64,000 bases of DNA, taken from positions 62,001 through 126,000 of the forward strand of contig NZ_JASHIE010000009.1 of the NCBI RefSeq assembly GCF_030056655.1, read 5' to 3'. The notes beneath the pieces are model-generated. The model worked only from the letters and a program-made list of their open reading frames with translations, was not told the DNA's origin and made no database searches. Of the stretch, positions 35,666-44,012 are shown one piece after another (position 1 is the first letter of the stretch; each line of letters opens with the position of its first letter). The translations under genes and the position numbers were made by a program. The DNA comes from Flectobacillus rivi. Its GTDB lineage: Bacteria > Bacteroidota > Bacteroidia > Cytophagales > Spirosomataceae.

Positions 35666-35816
35666 GAATTTTCAGATAAGTAAGTTAATGGGCAAAATTA
35701 AAAGAATTTTACCCGCCCTAAGCTTTAGGCTGTAAGCATTACGTCAATTAGACCTTTGTGATAAAACAAGAACTTAGTACAATCAAGTTCCTACGTATGC
35801 CTGTCAGTGTTAAGCG

Positions 35817-36119
35817 CTAATTCTTTTTGTCAAAATCAACTCTTTCGCCTGGCAACAAGTACTTGAATTTCTTTTTTCCTGTCTTTTTATCTTTTTTACC
35901 ATTGTATTTTTTCCCTCCGCCTAATCTACTCCAAGGCCAGTGTTTTTTGGTTGTAACCCAAGAAAATGCCGCCCGAGGACGAAAATTACCCCCTTCATGT
36001 CGATGTTCTGTACTGACTCTACATGTTTTTTCGGGACATCTTCTTGCCCAAATACAGCCTGTTAGTAATTGACAGGCGCCTACGAGTAACAAAAACAAAA
36101 TATATGCTCTTAGTTTCAT
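35817..36119 (-). CDS. Small lipoprotein of unknown function
   Basis: Predicted lipoprotein of 100 residues: hydrophobic N-terminus with lipobox LLTGC, Cys at about 22. The mature part is strongly basic and Gly-rich (FSWVTTKKHWPWSRLGGGKKYN, KDKKTGKKKFKYLL), with early Cys residues (RRCPEKTCRV) and His (EHRHEGGN). No family recognised. It is located between nadE and a MITE-like element. Similar small, Lys-rich lipoproteins are common and uncharacterised in Bacteroidota. Confidence 0.7.
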   Translation of the reverse strand: MKLRAYILFLLLVGACQLLTGCIWARRCPEKTCRVSTEHRHEGGNFRPRAAFSWVTTKKHWPWSRLGGGKKYNGKKDKKTGKKKFKYLLPGERVDFDKKN

Positions 36120-36180
36120 ATAGTCGATACGAGACGATTTTAATAAAAGTTTATAAAATTAATATTCTCTAATGAATCTA

Positions 36181-36384
36181 AGAGTATGTTTAAATTTCAT
36201 AAGTCATTGAAATAAAAGATTATGTATTCGTTTTCTGAAATCCTGCTGTTTGAGCCGCAGGCGAGTTTAGGATTTCTTGACTTTCTTTTGTTACTTTTCT
36301 TGTGTCAAGACAAGAAAAGTAAGGAGTGTCAAATGGAAATTCTGTTTCTTTTACAAATGCCAAATAATTTTTTTAACATACTCT
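36181..36384. mobile_element. MITE-like element with AGAGTATGTT ends
   Basis: About 204 bp, non-coding. AGAGTATGTT at 36181-36190 is exactly mirrored by AACATACTCT at 36375-36384. Inside are a stem GAAATCCT/AGGATTTC (36237-36276) and a strong hairpin TTACTTTTCTTG/CAAGAAAAGTAA (36291-36322). The internal phrase around TTTGAGC...GCGAGTTT...GTTACTTTT resembles, from memory, a sequence scattered in many Bacteroidota genomes. Confidence 0.6.
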
Positions 36385-36414
36385 AAGCTTTACCTGCACA
36401 AAATAGCAAATAAA

Positions 36415-36442
36415 AAGGTAGTCTTCGATGGAAGACTACCTT
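36415..36442 (-). terminator. Terminator of VOC gene
   Basis: AAGGTAGTCTTC and GAAGACTACCTT form a perfect 12-bp stem with a GATG loop; the minus strand ends in TTTTTATTTG. It is 84 bases past the stop at 36526. Confidence 0.75.
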
Positions 36443-36525
36443 AAATTTTAACGATTACAAAATAGATATATTTAAAATAAGTAAGGAATATAATGTTGTT
36501 TTAAGGAAATTTCGAGAAAAGTAAA

Positions 36526-37497
36526 TTATTGTCTAGAATATCTACTGACAGCCATATCGCCCAAATCAATCACTAAGCCATCAGGACTTAAAATTTGACC
36601 ATTTGAAAAATGACTGTGTTTGTTATCACGATACTGTGGTTGTGGGGTATGTTTGAAATAATAACCTTTGCCGTTGATTGCATAAATACCCTGTTCGAAG
36701 TCATTGAATAAGAATCCGAAGTGTTCTTTAATCACGCTTGCCTCGTTGTTAGTGCTATTGTTAAACTGAGAAGGTTCCAACAATAATCCTTCTGGCTCGG
36801 CAAGAATAAAGTTTTGTCCACCAATTTGAACTTTGGCACATACGTCGCTTACATACTCAATGTCTGAAGCACCCATTGTGTCAGAATAGAAACCAATTGA
36901 TTTCTTTAAATTTTCTACTACCAAGTGGATGTTTTCGATTTTGCAAGTCGAAGCGCTAACGTCCTCACGTTGAACAAACAAAAACAACTGATTATTGAAA
37001 GGCGAAGTAATCAATACCTCAGTAGTAGGTTCGTCAGGAAGCATTGATTTGCTGTATTTGATTGGATAGCCAGCCGCTTTCAATTCTTTGGCCGTTCTTT
37101 TCAAATCTGAAGTAGCAACAACAATCCATGCCAAACCATAACTGTTGATACATGAGCCCCAGTTTTCTACGCTTTTGTTGTAGTTGCAAGTAGCGTTTGG
37201 TTCTGGTTTTTCTTTTTTGAATACTCTGATAACGGGAGAGTTGGGTAACTCAAATTCATAAATGTTTTGATCGTTGTTGGTCATCAAGTTTGCACCCAAA
37301 ACCTCTTGAAAAAAGAACATCGCTTTAGGTTTTTCATCTTGATTAGCAAGTGCTAAACTAAAATAATCCAACTTAACACTTTCAGACTGAGCAAAAACAC
37401 GACTTGACAATAAAACAAGGGCAACAAGAGCCATCAATGAGTTGCTAACCAACGTATTAGCAACAGATTTTTTTAACAAAGTAAGGAAATTGTTCAT
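36526..37497 (-). CDS. Exported double VOC (glyoxalase-fold) protein
   Basis: Protein of 323 residues with an extended signal peptide ending near residue 36 (SSRVFAQ). Two VOC-type beta-alpha-beta-beta-beta modules follow: first about 40-175 (LDYFSLALANQDEKPKAMFF, FQEVLGANL, LAWIVVATSDLKRTAKELKA, PFNNQLFLFVQR), second about 185-320 (ENIHLVVENLKKSIGFYSD, GGQNFILAEPEG, GQILSPDGLVIDLGD). VOC enzymes are normally cytoplasmic glyoxalases, dioxygenases or resistance proteins; export is unusual. The His/Glu metal ligands are not clearly conserved, so a binding rather than catalytic role is possible. Own terminator at 36415-36442. Confidence 0.75.
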   Translation of the reverse strand: MNNFLTLLKKSVANTLVSNSLMALVALVLLSSRVFAQSESVKLDYFSLALANQDEKPKAMFFFQEVLGANLMTNNDQNIYEFELPNSPVIRVFKKEKPEPNATCNYNKSVENWGSCINSYGLAWIVVATSDLKRTAKELKAAGYPIKYSKSMLPDEPTTEVLITSPFNNQLFLFVQREDVSASTCKIENIHLVVENLKKSIGFYSDTMGASDIEYVSDVCAKVQIGGQNFILAEPEGLLLEPSQFNNSTNNEASVIKEHFGFLFNDFEQGIYAINGKGYYFKHTPQPQYRDNKHSHFSNGQILSPDGLVIDLGDMAVSRYSRQ

Positions 37498-38229
37498 AAT
37501 TATAATCTTTTAATGTGTTGCGATAAATATAGTGTGGAAATAATATAAAAATGATTGTTGTATTTGCTTATTGATAATTACGAAATACGTGTTTGTCATT
37601 AATTACTCGGCCACTAGGCAAATGATAACTCTCATCTGTATATAGTGGTGATATATACGACTAGGAGTTGAAAAAAGATTAATATTTCGTAAAAAAAGGG
37701 AATTTGGAAAAGACGAGATAATTAATGGTAGTACCTTATGTTGCTCATTTAAAAGTATTACTTAATTATGCTTTGCGCCTCGCTCTAATACTGCACTTTC
37801 CAAATATCATAGAACACTGTAATACTTAACTAAAAAGACGGTTTATCTAGTGATTAGGTATTACAAGTTTAATTGTTTATAAAATTGAGACTACTTGAAG
37901 CTGACTTGAACAAATATAGTAGCAATAAATGAACAATGCAAGAAAAAAATAAAAGAATTTTCCTGAAATAAGGGGAAAATTTATGATGTGCGTAGAATAT
38001 TGGGTTGGTAAAATAATTTATAATTAAATGTGTATAACTAAATATTTCTGTTTTTGTACTATTTGTTTTATCGTAATGCGCTGAAATTCAATATTTTAAA
38101 TAAATGCTATTATATGTTGTGTTATATATTTGTTATTGTTTGATAAGTGTCGTACATTTTTGATAAAAGTAGAAAGTGTTGTTTTAAATTTTCGCAATCG
38201 TATCTACAACTCAAAAAAAATAGAGTATG
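37498..38229. other. Long AT-rich intergenic region
   Basis: About 730 bases between divergent genes, very AT-rich, with stops in every frame. No RNA gene recognised. A lone AGAGTATGTTTTAA (38222-38235), matching the ends of the 36181-36384 element, lies at its right border. Confidence 0.5.
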
Positions 38230-38260
38230 TTTTAAGAATCCCTATTTTTTTTTACCTTTG
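38230..38260 (+). promoter_or_regulatory. Candidate promoter of the hybrid sensor kinase
   Basis: TACCTTTG at 38253-38260 fits TAnnTTTG. TTTT at 38230-38233 sits 19 bases upstream in place of TTTG. The leader to the start codon would be about 215 bases. Confidence 0.45.
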
Positions 38261-38481
38261 AATTAGAAAATTATAGATTTTTAATCAGCCTGCCTAAGAA
38301 GTCTTGCAAAAAGAAAATTATTTTGAATTACAATTAATATTATTGAATCTCTGAGCCCTTGCCTGTAAACTTAAATTCCCTTTATAGGAAATCATAAAAG
38401 GCTGTAATTGTATATGCCAAAATAAAATATCAATCTAATATTGAGGTGAGCTTTGCTTTAGCTTTCCTGTCCTATTCAACT

Positions 38482-41400
38482 ATGATTCGTGTAATTTGTT
38501 TGTTGGTCTTGTGGCTGCAATTGTGCAATGATTCTGTTGCACAAGGACTCAAACCGTACTTTATTCGCTATGGTACCAACCAGGGGCTTTCTCAAAGTCA
38601 GGTTGGGGCTATATTGAAAGACAAACAAGGCTTTATGTGGTTTGCAACACAAGAAGGTCTTAACAAATTTGACGGGTACACCTTTACCATTTACAAACAT
38701 TATCCAAACGACGTCAATTCGCTTTCTGACAATAATATATTCGACATTGTCGAGGACTCAAAAGGCTATCTGTGGATTGCCACAGGAAGAGGACTTGATA
38801 AGTTTGATAAAACTACAGAGGTTTTTACCCATTACACAACACAACTTCCCGATATAAAAATTAGAGATTTATTTATCGACTCCAAGCAGCGCCTTTGGCT
38901 GGGAACTGCCGACGGACTTTATTTATTTAATGGACTTAAAAATAACTTTAGTGTTTTTAAACATCTTGATAATCAGCCAAATTCTTTAGCTGACAACTAT
39001 GTGTATCGAATGGCGGAAGATGCCAAAGGAAATTTATGGATTGGTTGCAAAAATGGCTTATCGTTTTTTAACCCCAATACCAAACGTTTTCGTAACTATG
39101 CGCATCAAAACAATAATCAACATTCTTTGTCAAACAATTGGGTAACAAGTGTTTTAAAAGATAGTCATAACCGAATGTGGTTTGGAACCAGAGGGGGAGG
39201 ATTGAACCTCTACAACGAGTCTTCAGATGATTTTGAGGTATTTCTACACAAAGCCAATAATCCCAATAGCTTGGGGCATAATGACCTTCTTTGTCTTCAA
39301 GAGGATGAAAAAAACAACATTTGGATTGGGACAGAAAACGGTGGATTAAGTGTGCTTAACCCCCAAAGTTTTAATTTTACGACTTATACATTTGATGCAA
39401 ACGATCCCAATAGTCTTAGCAATAACTCTGTTTATAGCATTTATCGTGACGACATAGGGAATATTTGGGTGGGGACGTGGTCGGGAGGTGTAAACTTCTT
39501 GCCAAAGTTTGGGAGAAAGTTTAAAAGCTATAAAAATCAGATAGGAAGTAACAGCTTAAACAACAATTTTGTCTTGTCTATTACTGGCGATGGAAAAGAC
39601 CAAATATGGATTGGTACCGATGGGGGAGGAATCAATTATTTCAACCGTAAGACCCAAGCCTTTGATTTTATCAAAAATAACCCTTCTAATCCCAATAGCC
39701 CACGAACAGATTACGTCATTGCTGTTGATTATTTTGACCCTGCTATGTTGGCATTGGGCTATCATCGGGGAGGCTTTGGTTTGTACAACATTCTGACGAA
39801 GACATTTGAAAATTATTCTATTGATACCTCCGACCCTAAATCTCGAATTAGTTCGTGGAGTGTAAATTCCGTTGTACGAGATCACCAGCATAATTTTTGG
39901 ATTGGCACTTGGAATGGGGGCTTGTGCATGATGAATGCTCAGACTCATGAAGTGACATCTTTCAAACATGAACCAACTAACTCAAATTCAATTCCTAACA
40001 ATAATATTAATATTGTTTTTGTAGATAGAGATGGACGAACTTGGGTTGGTACAGAAACGGGCGTCGCACGATATATTCCAAGCTCAAAATCATTTGCTCG
40101 ATACATTCATCAGGTAAACGACCCACAGAGTATTTCTAACGATTATATCACTTGTTTTGCAGATGGTCCCAAGGGTTATCTTTGGGTAGGAACAAGCGGT
40201 GGTCTGAATTTGCTGAATATAAAAACTGGTAAATTTAAAAGATTCTCAGAAACTGATGGCCTTGCTAATAATGCCATTAAAAGCATTGTAATTGACAAAA
40301 AAGGAAATCTTTGGATTAGCTCTAATAAAGGTTTGACAAGGTTCAATTTCCATAGAAATGATATTCGAAACTATTCATTGGCGGATGGTTTACAAAGTAA
40401 TGAATTCAAAGCTCGAGCATCTTTCATGACCCAAGATGGGGAAATTTATTTTGGTGGTCCTAATGGCTTTAACAGCTTTTACCCCGATAGCATCAAAGAC
40501 AATACCTTTGTGCCTCCAATATACATTACTGATCTTTCGATTTTTAATACGCCTATCAAGACAGGATTTTCGAATCATGATTTTCCAACGCATATCAATG
40601 CTTCCAAAAAAATTGTCCTCAATTATGATCAGTCTGTATTTACTTTAGCGTTTGCTGCTTTGAATTTTACCCTTCCAGAGAAAAATCAGTATGCTTACAA
40701 ACTTGAAGGTTTTGATAAGAAATGGAATCATGTAGGCAGTAATCGAAGTGCAACTTATACCAACCTAAATCCTGGTACTTACTGGTTTAAGGTGAAGGCG
40801 TCTAACAACGATGGCATTTGGAATTCTGAAGGTATAACGCTTGAAATAGTAATACTTCCACCGTTTTGGATGACTTGGTGGTTTAAAGTTTTGGTACTTT
40901 TTCTAGGAATAGGCATCATAGTATTGGTGTATTGGCTACGAGTACGAACGATACAGAAACAAAATGAACGATTAGAAAAAGAGGTTGTAGAAAGAACCAT
41001 TCAATTACAAAAAGCCACAGATGAAGAGCATAAGGCTCGTTTGGAGGCAGAAAAAGCTAACAAAGCGAAAAGTATTTTCTTGGCTACAATGAGCCATGAA
41101 ATTCGTACGCCTATGAATGGTGTAATCGGTATGACTGGCTTACTCAACGAAACAGATCTTTCGGAAGAACAAATTAGTTATGTAAGAACCATTAAGCAAT
41201 GTGGCGAAGACTTGTTGTCGGTGATTAATGATATTCTAGATTTTTCTAAAATAGAATCTGGAAATATGGAACTGGAGGAGCGAATCTTTGATGTGCGAGC
41301 TTGCGTAGAAGAAATGCTTGATGTGTTTGCCTCAAAGGCTTCCGAAGCTCGTCTAGACCTTATGTACGAAATTGGATACAATGTGCCACAGCAAATTGTA

Positions 41401-42600
41401 GGTGATGAGCAACGTTTGCGTCAAGTACTACTTAATCTAGTCGGAAATGCTATTAAATTTACTTCTAAAGGTGAAATTTTAGTAAGAGTTCAACTTCAAA
41501 AGCAACATGAAGAACACGTCGATTTATTGTTTGAAGTAATTGATACTGGTATTGGAATTCCAGAAGATAAACTTTCTCGCTTATTCCGTGCTTTTTCACA
41601 GGTAGATTCCTCTACAACACGCAAATATGGTGGAACAGGTTTGGGGCTTGTTATTAGCGAAAAACTTATTCGATTGATGGGTGGTGCTATTGGAGTTCAA
41701 AGTAAGGAAGGAGAGGGAAGTAATTTCTATTTTACGATTCATTCAAAAGTTAGTAAAGAACCTATTCAATCGTATCGCTTACTCAACGAGGTAAGTTTTG
41801 ACCATAAACGAGTTTTGGTCATTGATGATAATCAAACCAATCTGAAAATTCTTAACCAACAGTTGAGCTCTTGGGGCTTGGAAGTTGTTTTAGTAGAGCG
41901 AGCTGCCCAAGCACTGACATTATTGGCAGACGAAACCGTAGTTTTTGATGCGGTTATTACTGACCGTCAAATGCCAGGAATGGATGGAATAACACTTGCT
42001 AAAAATATTCGTGAACAGCGAAAAAACATGCCTATTATCTTACTGACTTCAGTGACGGATGATTCGCATAAAAACCATAAAGATTTATTTGCTGCAGTGC
42101 TCACCAAGCCTGTAAAACAGCACTTGCTAAGTAAAACCCTTCTGATGATATTAAAAAAGACTGAGAAAGCCCAGGATGGAGCGAATGTCATTCATCAGAG
42201 AAAGCTTTTTACGGATTTTGCTCAACAATATCCATTAGAAATACTTGTGGCAGAAGATAACCCTATGAACCAGTACTTAATAGGAAAAGTGTTGAATAAA
42301 TTGGGTTATCAACCCCAAATGGTCAATAATGGACTTGAAGCTTTATTGGTGACTCAAGAAAGATACTTTGATTTAATCTTTATGGATGTACAAATGCCAG
42401 AAATGGATGGGTACGAAGCTTCTATGAAAATTAGAGAATTGCATTCAAAACAACCAATTATTATTGCGATGACAGCAAATACCATTGATGAATGCCAAAA
42501 AGAAATCGAAGATGCTGGGATGAACGACTATTTGAGTAAACCTTTTAGTTTAGATACGATCGTCAATAGTTTGCAGAAGTGGGCAAAGGATCGTTCTTAA
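38482..42600 (+). CDS. Hybrid sensor histidine kinase with propeller sensor and two receiver domains
   Basis: Inner-membrane two-component protein of 1372 residues. Order: signal peptide of about 20; periplasmic Reg_prop/HTCS-type beta-propellers to about 700 (repeated NSLSNN and GNLWIGT patterns); Y_Y_Y domain about 725-790 (YAYKLEGFDKKWNHVG, YWFKVKASNNDG); one transmembrane helix about 795-818; coiled coil; HisKA with His872 in MSHEIRTPMNG; HATPase (NLVGNAIKFT, VIDTGIGIP, GGTGLGLVISEK); receiver 1 with Asp1161 in ITDRQMPGMDG; receiver 2 with Asp1302 in FMDVQMPEMDGYEA. Unlike classical HTCS proteins it has no C-terminal AraC domain, so output must go elsewhere. Start 38482 fits the signal peptide. 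Ligand unknown; no polysaccharide locus adjoins. Confidence 0.92.
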   Translation: MIRVICLLVLWLQLCNDSVAQGLKPYFIRYGTNQGLSQSQVGAILKDKQGFMWFATQEGLNKFDGYTFTIYKHYPNDVNSLSDNNIFDIVEDSKGYLWIATGRGLDKFDKTTEVFTHYTTQLPDIKIRDLFIDSKQRLWLGTADGLYLFNGLKNNFSVFKHLDNQPNSLADNYVYRMAEDAKGNLWIGCKNGLSFFNPNTKRFRNYAHQNNNQHSLSNNWVTSVLKDSHNRMWFGTRGGGLNLYNESSDDFEVFLHKANNPNSLGHNDLLCLQEDEKNNIWIGTENGGLSVLNPQSFNFTTYTFDANDPNSLSNNSVYSIYRDDIGNIWVGTWSGGVNFLPKFGRKFKSYKNQIGSNSLNNNFVLSITGDGKDQIWIGTDGGGINYFNRKTQAFDFIKNNPSNPNSPRTDYVIAVDYFDPAMLALGYHRGGFGLYNILTKTFENYSIDTSDPKSRISSWSVNSVVRDHQHNFWIGTWNGGLCMMNAQTHEVTSFKHEPTNSNSIPNNNINIVFVDRDGRTWVGTETGVARYIPSSKSFARYIHQVNDPQSISNDYITCFADGPKGYLWVGTSGGLNLLNIKTGKFKRFSETDGLANNAIKSIVIDKKGNLWISSNKGLTRFNFHRNDIRNYSLADGLQSNEFKARASFMTQDGEIYFGGPNGFNSFYPDSIKDNTFVPPIYITDLSIFNTPIKTGFSNHDFPTHINASKKIVLNYDQSVFTLAFAALNFTLPEKNQYAYKLEGFDKKWNHVGSNRSATYTNLNPGTYWFKVKASNNDGIWNSEGITLEIVILPPFWMTWWFKVLVLFLGIGIIVLVYWLRVRTIQKQNERLEKEVVERTIQLQKATDEEHKARLEAEKANKAKSIFLATMSHEIRTPMNGVIGMTGLLNETDLSEEQISYVRTIKQCGEDLLSVINDILDFSKIESGNMELEERIFDVRACVEEMLDVFASKASEARLDLMYEIGYNVPQQIVGDEQRLRQVLLNLVGNAIKFTSKGEILVRVQLQKQHEEHVDLLFEVIDTGIGIPEDKLSRLFRAFSQVDSSTTRKYGGTGLGLVISEKLIRLMGGAIGVQSKEGEGSNFYFTIHSKVSKEPIQSYRLLNEVSFDHKRVLVIDDNQTNLKILNQQLSSWGLEVVLVERAAQALTLLADETVVFDAVITDRQMPGMDGITLAKNIREQRKNMPIILLTSVTDDSHKNHKDLFAAVLTKPVKQHLLSKTLLMILKKTEKAQDGANVIHQRKLFTDFAQQYPLEILVAEDNPMNQYLIGKVLNKLGYQPQMVNNGLEALLVTQERYFDLIFMDVQMPEMDGYEASMKIRELHSKQPIIIAMTANTIDECQKEIEDAGMNDYLSKPFSLDTIVNSLQKWAKDRS

Positions 42601-42619
42601 TAGAATAGGGCTATAAAAC

Positions 42620-42647
42620 AAAAAAGCTCGACATTTGTCGAGCTTTT
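42620..42647. terminator. Bidirectional terminator, kinase gene and tRNA-Thr copy 1
   Basis: AAGCTCGACA-tt-TGTCGAGCTT, flanked by A run and T run, so it can end transcription from both sides. An identical copy is at 43655-43682. Confidence 0.8.
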
Positions 42648-42648
42648 G

Positions 42649-42721
<73 letters not shown>

Positions 42722-42880
42722 TTTTTTCAACGTTGGCAATTTGTTTATCGTTTAACGTGGTGCAAAATTAGTAGTTTCATAGATGTCACGCAAGTATTTT
42801 TGTGAATATTTTTTTAAAATATTTCAACTAAACCTCTAAGTCTTTCGTTTTTAGTATTTTAGTTCTAAAAAAAAAGTGAA

Positions 42881-43639
42881 ATGAAATTTGAAATAATCCA
42901 ACCATCTGAGCCATTAAGACCTTATATCAAGCAATTTGTTATTTCAGAAATGGAGGACGAGTCGGAGTATAAAGTGTTACCGTCTTTGGGCATAGTAATT
43001 GGTTTTCAATATAAAGGTAGCCTTGCTGTTATTCAAGAAAATCAAACTTCTACTTTACACACAGCAGGTATTACAGGGATAGTGGATAGCTACAAAGTCT
43101 TTAAGAACTCTCCTAAGATTGGAACATTATTAGTGTTTTTTACAGAAATAGGTTTAGCTCATTTTACGAAGCATCCCGCAAATGAGCTTTTTAATTTAAG
43201 TATTGGACTAGAATATATTTTTGAAAAATCATTAGTCGATGAAATACAAGAGCGCTTAGCATTGGCACAAACAGATACGCAAAGAATACAAATAGTAGAG
43301 CAGTTTTTTCTTTCTCAACTACAACGTATTCGAACAGATCAATTGATTATGGAGGCAGTTCGATTGATTTATCAAAGTCAAGGGAGTATTCGTGTGAAAG
43401 AATTAAATGAAAGGCTAAACATCAGTGCGAGTCCGTTTGAAAAGCGTTTTCGTAAGCTTGTTGGAACCTCGCCTAAGAAATTTGCCTCCATTGTGCGCTT
43501 CAATGTGGTACTCAATGCGCTAGGGGAGAAAAAATCACTTTCGGAAATTTGTTATGAAAATAACTTCTTTGATCAAGCACATTTTATCAAAGACTTTAAG
43601 CAATTTACTGGAGAAACTCCCGATAAGATGAGACATTAG
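42881..43639 (+). CDS. AraC family transcriptional regulator
   Basis: Cytoplasmic regulator of 252 residues. N-terminal sensor-like domain (MKFEIIQPSEPLRPYIKQFV onward, in the DUF6597/cupin-like style) to about 150, then two AraC helix-turn-helix motifs from about 165: VKELNERLNISASPFEKRFRK and LSEICYENNFFDQAHFIKDF, with the usual end FTGETPDKMR. It is the only gene between two exact copies of tRNA-Thr, which suggests it was duplicated in or inserted with the tRNA. It might serve as partner of the upstream hybrid kinase, which lacks an AraC domain, but it has no receiver or phospho-acceptor itself. Target unknown. Confidence 0.88.
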   Translation: MKFEIIQPSEPLRPYIKQFVISEMEDESEYKVLPSLGIVIGFQYKGSLAVIQENQTSTLHTAGITGIVDSYKVFKNSPKIGTLLVFFTEIGLAHFTKHPANELFNLSIGLEYIFEKSLVDEIQERLALAQTDTQRIQIVEQFFLSQLQRIRTDQLIMEAVRLIYQSQGSIRVKELNERLNISASPFEKRFRKLVGTSPKKFASIVRFNVVLNALGEKKSLSEICYENNFFDQAHFIKDFKQFTGETPDKMRH

Positions 43640-43654
43640 GAATCGCTATAAAAC

Positions 43655-43682
43655 AAAAAAGCTCGACATTTGTCGAGCTTTT
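43655..43682. terminator. Bidirectional terminator, AraC gene and tRNA-Thr copy 2
   Basis: Same sequence as 42620-42647, stem AAGCTCGACA/TGTCGAGCTT, 16 bases past the AraC stop. Confidence 0.8.
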
Positions 43683-43683
43683 G

Positions 43684-43756
<73 letters not shown>

Positions 43757-43953
43757 TTTTTTCAACGAACTGCGATACGTTTGTCGCTTATCGTGATACA
43801 AAATTAGTGGCTTGGATTGTAATATGCAAATGTTTTTGACCGCAAAAATGAAAGTTTTTTGTAAGTTGTTGGTAATTTTTTGATAACAAGAATGTTACAA
43901 AAACCTTACAAATGATTTTTTTTGAAAAAAATATTGGACTAGCGTCTATCAAC

Positions 43954-43986
43954 AAAAATAGGATGCGAAACTCACATCCTATTTTT
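43954..43986. terminator. Terminator of DUF349 gene
   Basis: AAAAATAGGATG and CATCCTATTTTT form a 12-bp stem with a 9-base loop, symmetrical so that it can act in both directions. It is 26 bases past the stop at 44013. Confidence 0.8.
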
Positions 43987-44012
43987 GTTTTTCTATGTTC
44001 TTTCGAGCAAAA

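Noticed and set aside
39556..39969. 137-codon antisense ORF inside the hybrid kinase
   Set aside because: Shadow of the propeller repeats; no family resemblance.
42620..42647. Possible operator shared by kinase and AraC genes
   Set aside because: The palindrome has A/T tails and lies at the 3' end of the tRNA, so a bidirectional terminator explains it better.
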